Counted from the first letter of the stretch, positions 1 to 9,596 are shown. The stretch is DNA of 64,000 bases from Pseudomonas sp. Leaf58 (GCF_003627215.1 NZ_CP032677.1:2609501-2673500), one strand, 5' to 3'. The notes: generated by a model not told the origin, from the sequence alone. Numbers and translations: made by a program.

Positions 1-339
1 GCCATATAGTCGGTAGCGCAAGGCCACACCGCCCACCCAGGTGGTGAAGTTGAGGTTGAAGGCATAGCACACGAAGGCCACTGGCAAAACCTGCCGAGCC
101 GGCAGGTGGTGGCCGGTGTAGGCGCGTGCCAGCAGGTCGTAACTGGCGAAGGTCAAGTAGCTGCACAAGGCCAGCGCCAGGCCGAAGGCCAGGGTGCCAG
201 GCCGGTAGGCCAGCAATGAGTGGCGCACCTCGTTCCAGTCCAAGTTACGCGCGAGCAGGTACAGCAGTGCTGGGATCAGCAGCAAAAACGCCACGCTGAA
301 CAGGCGTTTGCCCCAGGTTTGCCAATGTCTACGCGCCAT
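1..339 (-). CDS. ybhN: YbhN/UPF0104-type membrane protein, N-terminal part only
   Basis: The first 113 codons of an integral membrane protein; the rest lies beyond the window edge. The ATG at 339 overlaps the TGA of clsB by one base (TGATG), so the two are translationally coupled. Hydrophobic segments are visible at about residues 12-26, 43-65 and 83-100. The gene order ybhN-clsB-ybhP is the usual one in proteobacteria and is the main support for the name; the sequence also fits the family related to the lysylphosphatidylglycerol synthase membrane domain. A role in phospholipid handling is inferred from the family and the neighbours. Confidence 0.75.
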   Translation of the reverse strand, partial: MARRHWQTWGKRLFSVAFLLLIPALLYLLARNLDWNEVRHSLLAYRPGTLAFGLALALCSYLTFASYDLLARAYTGHHLPARQVLPVAFVCYAFNLNFTTWVGGVALRYRLYG

Positions 340-1541
340 CACGTTTGGCCCTCGTGAAAGTCGCCTTGGGCCTCATCTTGCGGTTGTACCGAGCGCAAAC
401 GCTGGCGGTGCGCCGGGAACCAGCCGGCAATCCGCGGGAAATGGCGGATCACGTGGAAGCATAGGAAGATTAGCGGCGCCCGCCACCAGTAGCCGCGGAC
501 CATGCGTTCCAGGGTAACCGGCCTGCAGTGGTCGCTGGCAAGCGCCTGCAGGTGCTGGTTGAGTTGATGGTTAAAGGCCTGGTCACGGATAAACAAGTTG
601 GCTTCCAGGTTGAACGACAGGCTTAACGGATCGAGGTTGCTGGAGCCAACCGTGGCCCACTCGTCGTCGACCAGCGCCACCTTGCCGTGCAAGGGCCGCT
701 GGCAGTACTCGTGAATGGCCACACCATCGCGCAGCAGGTAGTTGTACAGCAGCCGCGACAACGCCCGCACCCAGCGCATGTCAGGCTGGCCCTGCAAAAT
801 CAGTTGTACCTTCACACCCCGCCGGGAGGCGTTGCGCAGTTCACGCATCAGCCGGTAACCCGGGAAAAAATACGCATTGGCGACCACGATGCGCTGGCGG
901 GCGCGGCGAAAAGCTTGCAGATAATGGGCCTCGATATCGGTACTGCGCAGCCCGTTGTCGCGCTCTACCAGCACGGCACTGCAGGCCCCGGCAGGCTCGG
1001 TCAACGGCCGCACCGCACTGGGCGGCTGCAGCACCGGCGACATCAGGCGTTTGCTGGCGGCATGCACTTGCGCCACCACCGGGCCGGTGACTTCGACGGC
1101 ATAGTCCTGCTTGGCCATGGCACCAAAATCGCCGAGGTGGTCAGCGCTGTAGTTGATACCGCCGATGAAGGCCCGTTCACCATCGACAACCACGATCTTG
1201 CGGTGCAGGCGCCGGAACAGGTTGGTGCGCATGCCCACCAGGCGGGGCTGCGGGTCGAACGCGTGAAAGCTGACCCCGGCTTCGGTCATGGCGGTAATGA
1301 ACGGCGCTGGCAGGTCGGCCGTGCCGTAGCCGTCCACGGCCACTTCGACGCGCACGCCCCGGCAAGCGGCATCGATCAGTACTTGCTGCAATTGCTGGCC
1401 GACCTTGTCATCGAAGATGATGAACGTCTCCAGCAGGATTTCTTCACGTGCTTGGGCCATGGCCTCGAACACGCGGGGGTAGTACTGCTCGCCATTGATC
1501 AGCAACTGCACGTTGTTGCCGTCTACCCAAGGTCGGTTCAC
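339..1541 (-). CDS. clsB: Cardiolipin synthase B (phospholipase D family)
   Basis: A 400-residue protein with two HKD motifs of the phospholipase D superfamily: LHRKIVVVDGERAFIGG at about residues 113-129 and LHGKVALVDDEWATVGSSN at about 284-302. These are the two half-sites of the active centre that transfers a phosphatidyl group, here to make cardiolipin at the inner membrane. Length matches ClsB (about 400) and not ClsA, and there is no N-terminal membrane pair as in ClsA. It starts four bases inside the end of ybhP and ends on the start codon of ybhN, so it is the middle gene of a coupled operon. Confidence in the family is very high; ClsB rather than another Cls rests on length and context. 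Confidence 0.9.
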   Translation of the reverse strand: MNRPWVDGNNVQLLINGEQYYPRVFEAMAQAREEILLETFIIFDDKVGQQLQQVLIDAACRGVRVEVAVDGYGTADLPAPFITAMTEAGVSFHAFDPQPRLVGMRTNLFRRLHRKIVVVDGERAFIGGINYSADHLGDFGAMAKQDYAVEVTGPVVAQVHAASKRLMSPVLQPPSAVRPLTEPAGACSAVLVERDNGLRSTDIEAHYLQAFRRARQRIVVANAYFFPGYRLMRELRNASRRGVKVQLILQGQPDMRWVRALSRLLYNYLLRDGVAIHEYCQRPLHGKVALVDDEWATVGSSNLDPLSLSFNLEANLFIRDQAFNHQLNQHLQALASDHCRPVTLERMVRGYWWRAPLIFLCFHVIRHFPRIAGWFPAHRQRLRSVQPQDEAQGDFHEGQT

Positions 1542-2323
1542 AGGTTGATCTCCGCAGCCAGAGGGGCGTGGTCAGACAAGTGCGACCACGGGTACTGCGA
1601 CAGCACCCGGGCATCGCGCGGCATGGCGTTGCGCAAGTAAATGCGGTCCAGGCGCAACAGCGGCAAGCGGGCCGGAAAGCTGCGGGCCGGGGTGCCGAAA
1701 TGCTCGCCAAAGGCCTCTACCAGATGCTCGCTCAGCACCGCGTCGGCCTTCAGCCGCCAATCGTTGAAGTCACCGGCAACGATCACCGGGGCCTTGGCTG
1801 GCAGGCTGTCGAGCAGGTCCAGCAGCAGCTTTACCTGGCTTTGCCGGTGGGCCTCGCGCAAGCCAAGGTGCACGCACACGGCATGCACCTGGTCATGCCC
1901 CGGCACTTCCAGCTGGCAATGCAGCAGGCCGCGCTGCTCTTTGCCCTGCACCGAAACGTCCAGGTTGTTGAAGTGGCGGATTGGGAACTTCGACAGCAAG
2001 GCGTTGCCGTGGTCACCATGCGGGTATACGGCATTGCGGCCATAGGCGAACTGCGGCCACATGCTGTCGGCCAGGAACTCGTACTGCGGTGAATCGGGCC
2101 AGGCTGGGTGGCGCAGGGCATGTTGCTGGTGGGTACCGTGCACCTCCTGGAGGAACACCAGGTCGGCACCGGTGGCGCGCACGGCCTCGCGCAACTCAGG
2201 CAGGATGAAACGCCGGTTGAAGAAGGTGAAGCCTTTGTGCACATTCAGCGTCAGTACGTTCAGCCGCCGCACGGCAGTCACCTTGTCGATGATGCAGTGC
2301 GGGGTGGGCAGGGTTTTGTTCAC
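1538..2323 (-). CDS. ybhP: YbhP-like endonuclease/exonuclease/phosphatase family protein
   Basis: A 261-residue member of the EEP superfamily (DNase I/sphingomyelinase/inositol phosphatase fold). Visible signature residues are LNVHKG near the N terminus (Asn/metal site), FLQEVHG (catalytic Glu), VAGDFNDW (Asp-Asn pair) and LSDHAPL at the C terminus (Asp-His pair), in the expected order. The substrate is unknown; in other bacteria this gene travels with clsB and ybhN, which suggests a phospholipid-related phosphodiesterase, but that is inference. It overlaps clsB and the preceding DUF72 gene by 4 bp each. Confidence 0.85.
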   Translation of the reverse strand: MNKTLPTPHCIIDKVTAVRRLNVLTLNVHKGFTFFNRRFILPELREAVRATGADLVFLQEVHGTHQQHALRHPAWPDSPQYEFLADSMWPQFAYGRNAVYPHGDHGNALLSKFPIRHFNNLDVSVQGKEQRGLLHCQLEVPGHDQVHAVCVHLGLREAHRQSQVKLLLDLLDSLPAKAPVIVAGDFNDWRLKADAVLSEHLVEAFGEHFGTPARSFPARLPLLRLDRIYLRNAMPRDARVLSQYPWSHLSDHAPLAAEINL

Positions 2324-3237
2324 AGTGCCACCTCCGGCACTACGCCGGGCTCGGTCATCAAGGCGTGGTCCAACGACAGCTTCTGCAGCAAGCGCCGGGC
2401 GTCATAAGGCGCATGGACCTTCTGGTCGTTGTCGAAATAGCAGTAAACGTCACGGCTGGTGCGCCGTGGTGGCGGCCCCGGCACGATCAACTGGGCGTCG
2501 CTGGCCTGGCTGCCCTGGCTCCAATGCTGGATGCGTTGCTGCCAACGCCTCAGCGCCTGCGCGGTGTAGCCGCTGCTGTACAGCTCGACGTCGCCATGCA
2601 GACGCAGGTACACGAAGTCAGCGGTAACGTCCTCGACATAAGGCCATTTACCGGCGCTGTCGGCTACCACCAGCGCAACCCGGTGCTTGCGCAGCAACTT
2701 GATGAAGGCTTCGCACAAAAAGCTCTCGTTGCGGATTTCTACGGCGTGGCGCAAGCGTGCATTGCCCTTGATGTCGGTGCCGCCGTTGTCCCGCAGGCGC
2801 GGGGCACAACCTTGTGCGCATTGGCGGGCGGCCTTGCGGTTGCGCGGCAGCAGCTCTAAAAAACGCGCGAAGCGGGCCTCGTCAAACTTCATGTTGGGTG
2901 GAAACTGCCACAGCAATGGCCCCAACTTGTCGCCGAGCAGCAGCGGCCCCGAGGCGAAGAAATTGGCCAGCGGCTCCTCTACCTCCTTGAGCCGGCGCAC
3001 ATGGGTGATGTATCGCGGGCCTTTGACGGCGAACACGAAGCCGTCCGGCGTGTCGTCACGCCAGCTTTGGTAGCGTTCGGGCGTTTGCAGGCTGTAGAAC
3101 GAGCCGTTGATTTCAATGCTGTTGACCGCCCGCGAGGCGAACGCCAGTTCGTGGTCCTGCGGCAGCCCCTTGGGGTAAAAATCCTTGCGCCAGGGGCTAT
3201 AGCGCCAGCCGGAGATGCCGATGCGGATATCGCTCAC
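2320..3237 (-). CDS. DUF72 (YecE-type) protein
   Basis: A 305-residue protein beginning VSDIRIGISGW, typical of the DUF72 family, which folds as a TIM barrel and has no established reaction. I place the start at the GTG at 3237, because it is preceded by GAGGAAG at good spacing and gives the conserved N terminus; a longer open frame to 3378 adds 47 residues of low-complexity sequence that do not look family-like. Conserved family features include FYPKGLP, SIEINGSFYS and WQFPPNMKFD. The stop overlaps ybhP, so it may head the ybhP-clsB-ybhN operon. Confidence 0.82.
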   Translation of the reverse strand: MSDIRIGISGWRYSPWRKDFYPKGLPQDHELAFASRAVNSIEINGSFYSLQTPERYQSWRDDTPDGFVFAVKGPRYITHVRRLKEVEEPLANFFASGPLLLGDKLGPLLWQFPPNMKFDEARFARFLELLPRNRKAARQCAQGCAPRLRDNGGTDIKGNARLRHAVEIRNESFLCEAFIKLLRKHRVALVVADSAGKWPYVEDVTADFVYLRLHGDVELYSSGYTAQALRRWQQRIQHWSQGSQASDAQLIVPGPPPRRTSRDVYCYFDNDQKVHAPYDARRLLQKLSLDHALMTEPGVVPEVAL

Positions 3238-3412
3238 GCTGCCTTCCTCATTGCCGGGTCCTTGTTCGGTCGCTCTGAAAGTGCGACTGGTGAACAGCAG
3301 CCAGGGTTCAGCACGGTTGACCAACGGGAATGGCAGACACTGCGTTGAACTTTGCGCGCTGCAACGTCTCCACCGCATACCCGTTATACCCGTTATGAGG
3401 AAGGGCGCCAGG

Positions 3413-3787
3413 ATGAAATTCGACCGCTTTTCTCAGTGGCTGGCGAATTGCGCAGGCCGCCCGCTGACCTTTGGCATTGCCTGCCTGCTGATCGTGACGT
3501 GGGCGGTCACCGGGCCGTTGTTCAATTTCAACGACACGTGGCAATTGGTGATCAATACCTCGACCACCATCATCACCTTCCTCATGGTCTTCCTGATCCA
3601 GAACACCCAGAACCGCGACAACGACGAATTGCACATCAAGATCGACGAATTGCTGCGCACCACCCAGCGGGCGCACAAGGCGCTGCTGGACCTGGAAGAC
3701 ATGGACCCGACCGAGCTGCATGCCTTGCGCAAGCAGTACCGGCAGATGGCCCAGCAGGATAACGATGCGCACACGCCCAAGGAATGA
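3413..3787 (+). CDS. Low-affinity iron permease family membrane protein
   Basis: A 124-residue protein with two predicted membrane helices (about residues 18-36 and 44-62), followed by a charged cytoplasmic tail with heptad-like leucines. The second helix and its exit, TTIITFLMVFLIQNTQNRD, match the low-affinity iron permease/FET4-like small-protein family. The bacterial members are much smaller than yeast Fet4 and transport has rarely been shown, so the name describes the family only. The start at 3413 is chosen because AGGAAGG lies upstream; an in-frame ATG at 3395 would add six residues. It is 22 bp ahead of the ClpP-like gene and probably cotranscribed with it. Confidence 0.8.
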   Translation: MKFDRFSQWLANCAGRPLTFGIACLLIVTWAVTGPLFNFNDTWQLVINTSTTIITFLMVFLIQNTQNRDNDELHIKIDELLRTTQRAHKALLDLEDMDPTELHALRKQYRQMAQQDNDAHTPKE

Positions 3788-3809
3788 ACTGCCAACCCTG
3801 GAGGCAAGC

Positions 3810-4361
3810 ATGGCCAGACATATCATCCACTTCACCGGGCCGATCAACGCGTCCACCTGTGGCAACCTGATCAGTACCTGTTCAAGGGCGTTGGACAAAG
3901 GCGCCGAAACCCTGCAACTGAACATCGCCACCATGGGTGGGGAGTGCAGCTATGGGTTCACCTTGTACAACTTTCTGCGGGCGTTGCCGACTGCAGTGCA
4001 TACCCACAACCTCGGCACGGTGGAGTCCATGGGCAACATCCTGTTCCTGGCTGGGGAACGGCGCACCGCGTGCCGCTACAGCAAGTTTCTGTTCCATCCG
4101 TTCCACTGGACCTTGCACGGCTCGGTGGACCATGCGCGCATGGCCGAATATGCAATGAGCCTGGACTATGACCTGCGGCTGTACGCGCAGATCGTGGCTG
4201 AACGCACCGAAGGGGCGGCCGAGGTGCTGGATGTGCCGAGTTACTTGATGGCTTACCCGCGGATACTGGGGCCGAAGGAGGCGTTTGAAAACGGGATGAT
4301 TCACGCCATCGACGAAATGCGCATCGAGGCCGGGACCAGCCAGTGGAGTGTGCATGCCTAG
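3810..4361 (+). CDS. ClpP-like serine protease fold protein
   Basis: A 183-residue protein of the ClpP/crotonase superfamily. The likely nucleophile is Ser73 in TVESMGNI and the likely catalytic His is His96 in FLFHPFHW, both in ClpP-like positions; MGGECSYGF near residue 42 corresponds to the ClpP glycine-rich loop. It lacks the usual N-terminal axial loop of housekeeping ClpP and is not near clpX, so it is probably a stand-alone ClpP-like protein rather than the ClpXP subunit. A GGAGG ribosome-binding site precedes the ATG. Confidence 0.82.
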   Translation: MARHIIHFTGPINASTCGNLISTCSRALDKGAETLQLNIATMGGECSYGFTLYNFLRALPTAVHTHNLGTVESMGNILFLAGERRTACRYSKFLFHPFHWTLHGSVDHARMAEYAMSLDYDLRLYAQIVAERTEGAAEVLDVPSYLMAYPRILGPKEAFENGMIHAIDEMRIEAGTSQWSVHA

Positions 4362-4409
4362 TGGTTGCCGGTGTGTTGCGGGCTAGCCCGCGCCTGTACG
4401 GTAGCGACT

Positions 4410-4811
4410 TTACACAGTGATAGAGGCGGCGGTCGCGCGGTCGCAGGCCAGCAAGGCGCGGATCAGCAGCTTGATCTCGTCCTTGAGCAGTGGCACCTGG
4501 TCCAGGTGGGCAAACCGGCAGTCGGCAATTTCATGCCGGGCGATGGGCTGCGGCGCATCGGCGAACTCGGCTTCGAACACGTAATGCACACGCGCTGCCG
4601 CTTCATGGCGCATCAACAAGGTCAGCGATGCGGCCTGCAAGCCGGTCTCTTCCAGCAATTCACGCTCCGCGGCTTGCAGCGGCGTCTCGCCAGGTTCGAT
4701 CTTGCCGCCGGGCAGGGTCCAGGCAGCGTTGGGCTTTCTGACCCATAACCATTTATGGCTTTGCTTGCCATGCCGGCAGATGATGGTGGCGCGATGCTTG
4801 ACTGGCTTCAT
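4410..4811 (-). CDS. NUDIX hydrolase
   Basis: A 133-residue single-domain NUDIX protein. The box GX5EX7REUXEEXGXU is complete: glycine-glycine at the start of the box, GET, and REXXEETG at about residues 50-56, giving the metal-binding glutamates. Family members hydrolyse nucleoside diphosphates linked to another moiety; the substrate cannot be told from this sequence. It is read alone on the minus strand between the ClpP-like gene and the large kinase, with about 80 bp on its 5' side. Confidence 0.88.
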   Translation of the reverse strand: MKPVKHRATIICRHGKQSHKWLWVRKPNAAWTLPGGKIEPGETPLQAAERELLEETGLQAASLTLLMRHEAAARVHYVFEAEFADAPQPIARHEIADCRFAHLDQVPLLKDEIKLLIRALLACDRATAASITV

Positions 4812-4892
4812 TCAGGCTCCTGGGCGAATCCCTTATTCCATGAGGATTCGGCCCCGGGCAGCAATAAACGTTGCGTTGAACCTGACCAGCGG

Positions 4893-7800
4893 TCAGTACG
4901 GCACCGAACCGCTCAACGTTTCGATGGCCTCGACCAGCTCGTCATAGCCCACTGGCTTGTTCAAGTGCCGATCGAAGCCTGACTGGCGCGACTTGTGCTG
5001 GTCGGCACTGGCGCCATAGCCGGTCAGGGCGATGGCGGGGGTATGGCGCAGGTGCACATAACCGCGCAGGGCCTTGATCAGCGCGTGGCCGTCCATCATC
5101 GGCATGCCGATATCGGACAGGATGATGTCGTACTCCTCGCCCGCAGCGGCCTCCAAGGCCTCACGCGGCTTGCTGAAGGCGGTAACGCTGGCGCTCTCCA
5201 TTTCCAGCAGTTCCTGCATCACTGCCAGCACTTCGACGGAATCATCCACCAGTAACACGCGAATGCCACTCAGGCGGCCCTCGCTCTGCGGCTCGGTGCC
5301 GGGCGCAGGCTGCCGGCTCTGCGCATTGCACAGGGGTAGGGTGACCGTGAAGGTGCAGCCCAGGCCCAGACCCGGTGAACTGGCGCGCACGCTCCCGCCC
5401 TGGGCCTCTACCAGTTGCCGCACCAGCGACAAGCCGATGCCCAGGCCTTCACGGCTATGGGTTGCCAGCTGCGGCGCAGCCTGGCTGAACAGGTCGAAGA
5501 TGTGCTCCAGGCTGTCGCTGCTCAGGCCCACGCCGTGGTCGATCACTTGTAGGCGCGCGTGGTCGTCGTCGTGGCTCAGCACCAGGCGTATCTCGCTGCC
5601 TGGCGGGCTGAATTTCAGCGCATTGTTCAGCAGGTTCCAGATGATTTGCTCCAGGCGGGTGATATCCCCGTCGATCATCAGCGGCAGGTTGTCGGCGGGC
5701 AACTGCAGGCGGACCGTGCAGGGGTATTGCTCGCTCATCACCACACCATGGATACCCTGCAGAATGACGCACAGGTCAACCGGCTCGGTCTTGAGTTTCA
5801 GTTTGCCGGTGCGAATGCGCGCCACATCCAGCAGGTCATCGATGATCCGCGCCTGGCTGGTCACCGCCTCGCAGATGGTGCCGACGGCCTTGCTTGCGGC
5901 ACTGATGTTCTTGATCGACGGCAAGCGGCGCAAGATTTCGGCATTGAGTTGAATCAGGTTGAGTGGGTGCTTGAGCTCGTGGGACATGACGGCGAAAAAC
6001 TCGTCCTTCATGTGGCTGGTACTTTGCGACTCGGCCAACTGCTGGCTCAGGCGCTCCTCGCCCAGGCGTACGCGCTCTTCGGCGGCGTGGCTGCTGCTGA
6101 TATCGATGAAGGTCAGCACCGTGCCGTCGATTTTCTGCTCGCTGGAGCGGTAGGGCAGCAGCCGCGCCAGGTACCAGTGGTCGCCATGGCCGCCAATCTC
6201 GCGCTCGATGATGGTTTCGCCCTGGGCCACGGCGCGGGCGTCGTCGGCCAGCGCCGGGTATTCCAGGCGGTGGGTGATGTCGAGCAGTGAGCGCCCCGTG
6301 TCGACCGGCAGCATGTTGAACAGGTCGGTGGCGCGCGGGGTGAACCAGCGGATACGCAAGTTGCGGTCGACAAACACCGTGGCGATCTCGGTGCAGGCGA
6401 TCAGGTTGCTGAGGTAGTCGTTGACCTTGTCGGTTTCCTCGACCTTGTTCTTCAGCTCGTAGTTGACCGTGAGCAATTCCTCATTGATCGACTGCAGCTC
6501 TTCCTTGCTGGTTTCCAGCTCTTCGCTGGCTGAACGCAGCTCCTCGTTGATCGCTTGCATTTCTTCGTTGGAAGCCGTCAGTTCCTCGCTGGAGACCTCT
6601 GACTGCTCGATGGTTTCCTGCAGTTGCAGGCGCGTACGCTGCAGTTCCCGCTCAAGGTTGTGCAGGAACATGCTGTCGGTTTGGCGGATGGCACCGGGTA
6701 ACGGCAACGACGGGTCAGGTGCGCGCTCCTCGAACACCACCAGCAGGCAGTCGCTGCCACTGAGCTCGTCCTTGTACGGCTGCACGGTGACCTCCACCTG
6801 CAGCCTGTGCTCGCTATCGGCCAGGTCGACCGGGCGCGAGGTGACTGCCTCGCTGCCCTGGCGCGCCTGGAACAAGGTGCTGCGCAGGGTCAGCCGCAGG
6901 GACGGCAGCACCAGGTTAAGCAGGTTGCGGCTCGGCTCACCCCCGGTCATCTGCAGGAAGCGCCCCACGCCCTCGCTCATGTGCAGCACATTGCCATCGA
7001 CATCGACGATCAGGCTGGGTGGCATGCGCCGCGCCAGGGCGCGGTGGTGCAGCTCGGCGAAGGAGGGCTTGCGCCCTGGCTTGGCCTTGACCAATGCTTC
7101 CAGGGGCATGCTGGCAGCCGGTGTACCGGGCACCAAGCGGCCAGAGCGGCGCCCGGCATTGCTGGCATCGCGCGCGCGGAAAATGCGGTTGCGCTTGTCC
7201 ACCGGGGCGAAAAGTTCACAGGCCACGTCGGCCGACTCGGACGAACCGAGGAACAGGTAGCCACCTGGGCGCAAGGCGAAATGGAACATCTGCAGGATGT
7301 CACGCTGCACCTCGCGGTCCAGGTAGATCAGCAGGTTGCGGCAGACAACCAGGTCGATCTGCGAGAACGGTGGGTCCGATAGCAGGTTATGGCGGGCGAA
7401 CAGCACCTTCTCGCGCACTTCCTTGCGCACCCGGTAATGCTGGTCTTCCTTGACGAAAAATTGGCGTAGCCGGCTGGGTGGTACGTCGGTGACGATCGCC
7501 TCAGGGTAGGAGCCACTGCGGGCAATGCCAATAGCGCGTTCGTCCAGGTCGGTGGCAAACACTTGCACCTTGCGCGCGCGCTGCTCCAGCGCCAACTGCT
7601 CGCACATCAGCATGGCCAGGCTGTAAGCCTCTTCGCCAGTGGAGCAGCCGGCCGACCAGATGCGGATCTCCTCTGTGCCCTCGGCGGGGTCGCGTTCGCA
7701 GGCCATTTGCGGTAGCACATGGCGCTCCAGGGCTTCGAAGGCTTCGCGGTCACGGAAGAAGTTGGTCACGCCAATCAGCATGTCGGCCAGCAACGCGGCG

Positions 7801-8675
7801 GATTCATCGGGGTGCTGTTCCAGGTAATGCAGGTAAGCCTTGAGGTCTGTTTGCCCGGTCACATGCAGCCGGCGCTCGATGCGCCGCAGCACGGTGGCGC
7901 GCTTGTAGTGCTGGAAGTCGTGGCCGGTATTGCTGCGCAGCTGCAACAGGATTTCTTCGAGCAGCGGCTCACAGGCTTGGGCATCGCCGCTGCGGGTGCC
8001 CAAGGCCGGTGGCAGGGTATCGTCGTCGATTTCCGGCAGCCGAACCTGGCGGGCATTGCGCCACAGTTCAAGCAGCTTCTGCGGTATTTCTGCCGCCGGT
8101 AGCACCAGGTCGACCATGCCGGTTTCAATGGCGGCGCGGGGCATGGAGTCGTACTGGGCGTCGTCTGGGGTTTGCACCAGGGTCACGCCGCCTTGCTCCT
8201 TGATCCGCGACAGGCCCACGGCGCCATCGGCCCCGGTGCCAGACAACACTACGCAGAAGGCGTGGTCCTTGTGCACGTCTGCCAGGTCGCGGAAGAACAG
8301 GTCGATGGCCACGTGGTCGCCGCGGCGGCGGTTGGCCGGGGCCACGCGCAGATAGCCATCGTTGGTGGACAGGCGATTAGCCGGTGAAATCACGTAGACA
8401 TGGTTGCGTTCGATGGGCACCGGCTCGGTCACCTGGCGCACCGGCATTTGCGTGGTTTCCTGGATGATGCGGTCGGCGACGCTCTGGTGGTCGGGGGACA
8501 AGTGCAACACCACGACGAAGGCCATGCCGCAGTCGCTGGGCATTTGCCGGAACAACGTGCAAATCGCTTCCAGGCCACCTGCCGAAGCACCAATGCCCAC
8601 CACTGGGAAATCCAGGTGGCTGGGGGTGAGCGCCGGGTTTTGGGGCGAGGCAGGTTGCTTAGAGGACGACTTCAT
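4893..8675 (-). CDS. CheB-CheR-PAS-histidine kinase-receiver hybrid protein
   Basis: A 1260-residue signalling protein with, in order: a CheB methylesterase domain (GIGASAGGLEAI near residue 28, with SGTGADGAVG as its Asp site at about 160); a CheR methyltransferase domain (WSAGCSTGEEAYSLAM at about 340, LVVCRNLLIYLD at about 440); a long Glu/Ser-rich coiled-coil linker (SEELTASNEEMQAINEELRS at about 705); a PAS domain; a HisKA domain with the phospho-His in MSHELKHPLN; an HATPase domain (NLLNNALKFSPPG, GLGIGLSLV); and a C-terminal receiver (VLLVDDSVEV, ILSDIGMPMMDG). Such fusions occur away from chemotaxis operons and no chemoreceptor is adjacent. The start at 8675 (MKSSSK) is preferred over 8792, since upstream codons show no domain. 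Confidence 0.9.
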   Translation of the reverse strand: MKSSSKQPASPQNPALTPSHLDFPVVGIGASAGGLEAICTLFRQMPSDCGMAFVVVLHLSPDHQSVADRIIQETTQMPVRQVTEPVPIERNHVYVISPANRLSTNDGYLRVAPANRRRGDHVAIDLFFRDLADVHKDHAFCVVLSGTGADGAVGLSRIKEQGGVTLVQTPDDAQYDSMPRAAIETGMVDLVLPAAEIPQKLLELWRNARQVRLPEIDDDTLPPALGTRSGDAQACEPLLEEILLQLRSNTGHDFQHYKRATVLRRIERRLHVTGQTDLKAYLHYLEQHPDESAALLADMLIGVTNFFRDREAFEALERHVLPQMACERDPAEGTEEIRIWSAGCSTGEEAYSLAMLMCEQLALEQRARKVQVFATDLDERAIGIARSGSYPEAIVTDVPPSRLRQFFVKEDQHYRVRKEVREKVLFARHNLLSDPPFSQIDLVVCRNLLIYLDREVQRDILQMFHFALRPGGYLFLGSSESADVACELFAPVDKRNRIFRARDASNAGRRSGRLVPGTPAASMPLEALVKAKPGRKPSFAELHHRALARRMPPSLIVDVDGNVLHMSEGVGRFLQMTGGEPSRNLLNLVLPSLRLTLRSTLFQARQGSEAVTSRPVDLADSEHRLQVEVTVQPYKDELSGSDCLLVVFEERAPDPSLPLPGAIRQTDSMFLHNLERELQRTRLQLQETIEQSEVSSEELTASNEEMQAINEELRSASEELETSKEELQSINEELLTVNYELKNKVEETDKVNDYLSNLIACTEIATVFVDRNLRIRWFTPRATDLFNMLPVDTGRSLLDITHRLEYPALADDARAVAQGETIIEREIGGHGDHWYLARLLPYRSSEQKIDGTVLTFIDISSSHAAEERVRLGEERLSQQLAESQSTSHMKDEFFAVMSHELKHPLNLIQLNAEILRRLPSIKNISAASKAVGTICEAVTSQARIIDDLLDVARIRTGKLKLKTEPVDLCVILQGIHGVVMSEQYPCTVRLQLPADNLPLMIDGDITRLEQIIWNLLNNALKFSPPGSEIRLVLSHDDDHARLQVIDHGVGLSSDSLEHIFDLFSQAAPQLATHSREGLGIGLSLVRQLVEAQGGSVRASSPGLGLGCTFTVTLPLCNAQSRQPAPGTEPQSEGRLSGIRVLLVDDSVEVLAVMQELLEMESASVTAFSKPREALEAAAGEEYDIILSDIGMPMMDGHALIKALRGYVHLRHTPAIALTGYGASADQHKSRQSGFDRHLNKPVGYDELVEAIETLSGSVPY

Positions 8676-8933
8676 GGACGGAGCCTTGTGCAGACCATCG
8701 GACGTGGGTGGTTGTGGCGCGATTATAGGCCGTCGCCATGTTTTTGAGACCTGTGCAAACCACCGAAAGTGCGACCCGCCTGCGTCCGTCACACAAACAT
8801 TTTGCCTGCCTGTGTTTGGTGCCGCTGGTCAGTTGCCTGCAATGCCATTGAGCAAAGCAGGTGATCGGCGGTTCGGAACCAAGGCATGGCACGCACCCAT
8901 GCGACTCGCCAATCCATCGTAAGGAGAAACGAC

Positions 8934-9143
8934 ATGGCGCAGGACCAACCGCGAACCCGCCAGCGTGGCGGCACCAAGGAAACCAACCCGGGCAATTTCG
9001 CCAATGACCGCGAGCGGGCCTCACGTGCGGGGCACAAAGGCGGGCAAGCGTCTGGTGGCAACTTTGCCAACGACCGTCAACGGGCATCGGAAGCCGGCCG
9101 CAAGGGTGGGCAGAACAGCCACGGTGGGGGCCGTCAACAGTGA
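8934..9143 (+). CDS. KGG-motif stress-induced small protein (YciG-like)
   Basis: A 69-residue, highly polar protein with two repeats of the family motif: GNFANDRERASRAGHKGG and GNFANDRQRASEAGRKGG. This is the KGG/stress-induced bacterial acidophilic repeat family, intrinsically disordered and often RpoS-controlled in other bacteria. Function unknown. AAGGAG lies eight bases before the ATG. Confidence 0.88.
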   Translation: MAQDQPRTRQRGGTKETNPGNFANDRERASRAGHKGGQASGGNFANDRQRASEAGRKGGQNSHGGGRQQ

Positions 9144-9313
9144 GTTGAATGGGCCGGTATACGCTCGGCACTTGCGAGTGCCGGGTGCTGCCCACCCCTT
9201 GCCGCTGAGGCCGCCTCGGCCTGTGTTAACTATTGTTCGGCATTTTTTTTGAATCTTCTGGCACTGCCCCGATCAATCAGGGTGTCATCCATGGAGAAGA
9301 GGAGGCCCCTGCG

Positions 9314-9583
9314 ATGCCTAGCCCACAGCTGTACATCATTGATTACCTACTGCATGGCCAGCCACGCAGTTTCATTATCCGTCTGGAACAACTGGACAAT
9401 GCCGAGGCTTGGCATTGGGCCAGTTGCGATGCGGGGATTGGCATTATTCCCAAGTTCGGGCGTGAAAAGATCAGGAAAGTCAGCCGGCCGATGGCCGAGC
9501 GCTACGGAATTACCGCCGTGAGCTGGCGGGTGTCAGGGGGCAAGCCGAACCAGTCGGTGGGCGACCCAGCAGCGACTGTGTGA
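9314..9583 (+). CDS. Small conserved pseudomonad protein of unknown function
   Basis: An 89-residue basic protein starting MPSPQLYIIDYLL, with a GGAGG ribosome-binding site nine bases before the ATG at 9314. I recognise it as the kind of small protein widespread in Pseudomonas (probably DUF6555), with no known function. An in-frame alternative start at 9233 lacks a convincing ribosome-binding site. A REP pair follows directly and could end the transcript. Confidence 0.65.
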   Translation: MPSPQLYIIDYLLHGQPRSFIIRLEQLDNAEAWHWASCDAGIGIIPKFGREKIRKVSRPMAERYGITAVSWRVSGGKPNQSVGDPAATV

Positions 9584-9596
9584 ACGCCTGATGCCT

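Noticed and set aside
2108..2407. Plus-strand frames within ybhP and the DUF72 gene (and similar long frames opposite paa genes)
   Set aside because: GC-rich shadows of real genes: no ribosome-binding sites, and the conserved domains are on the minus strand.
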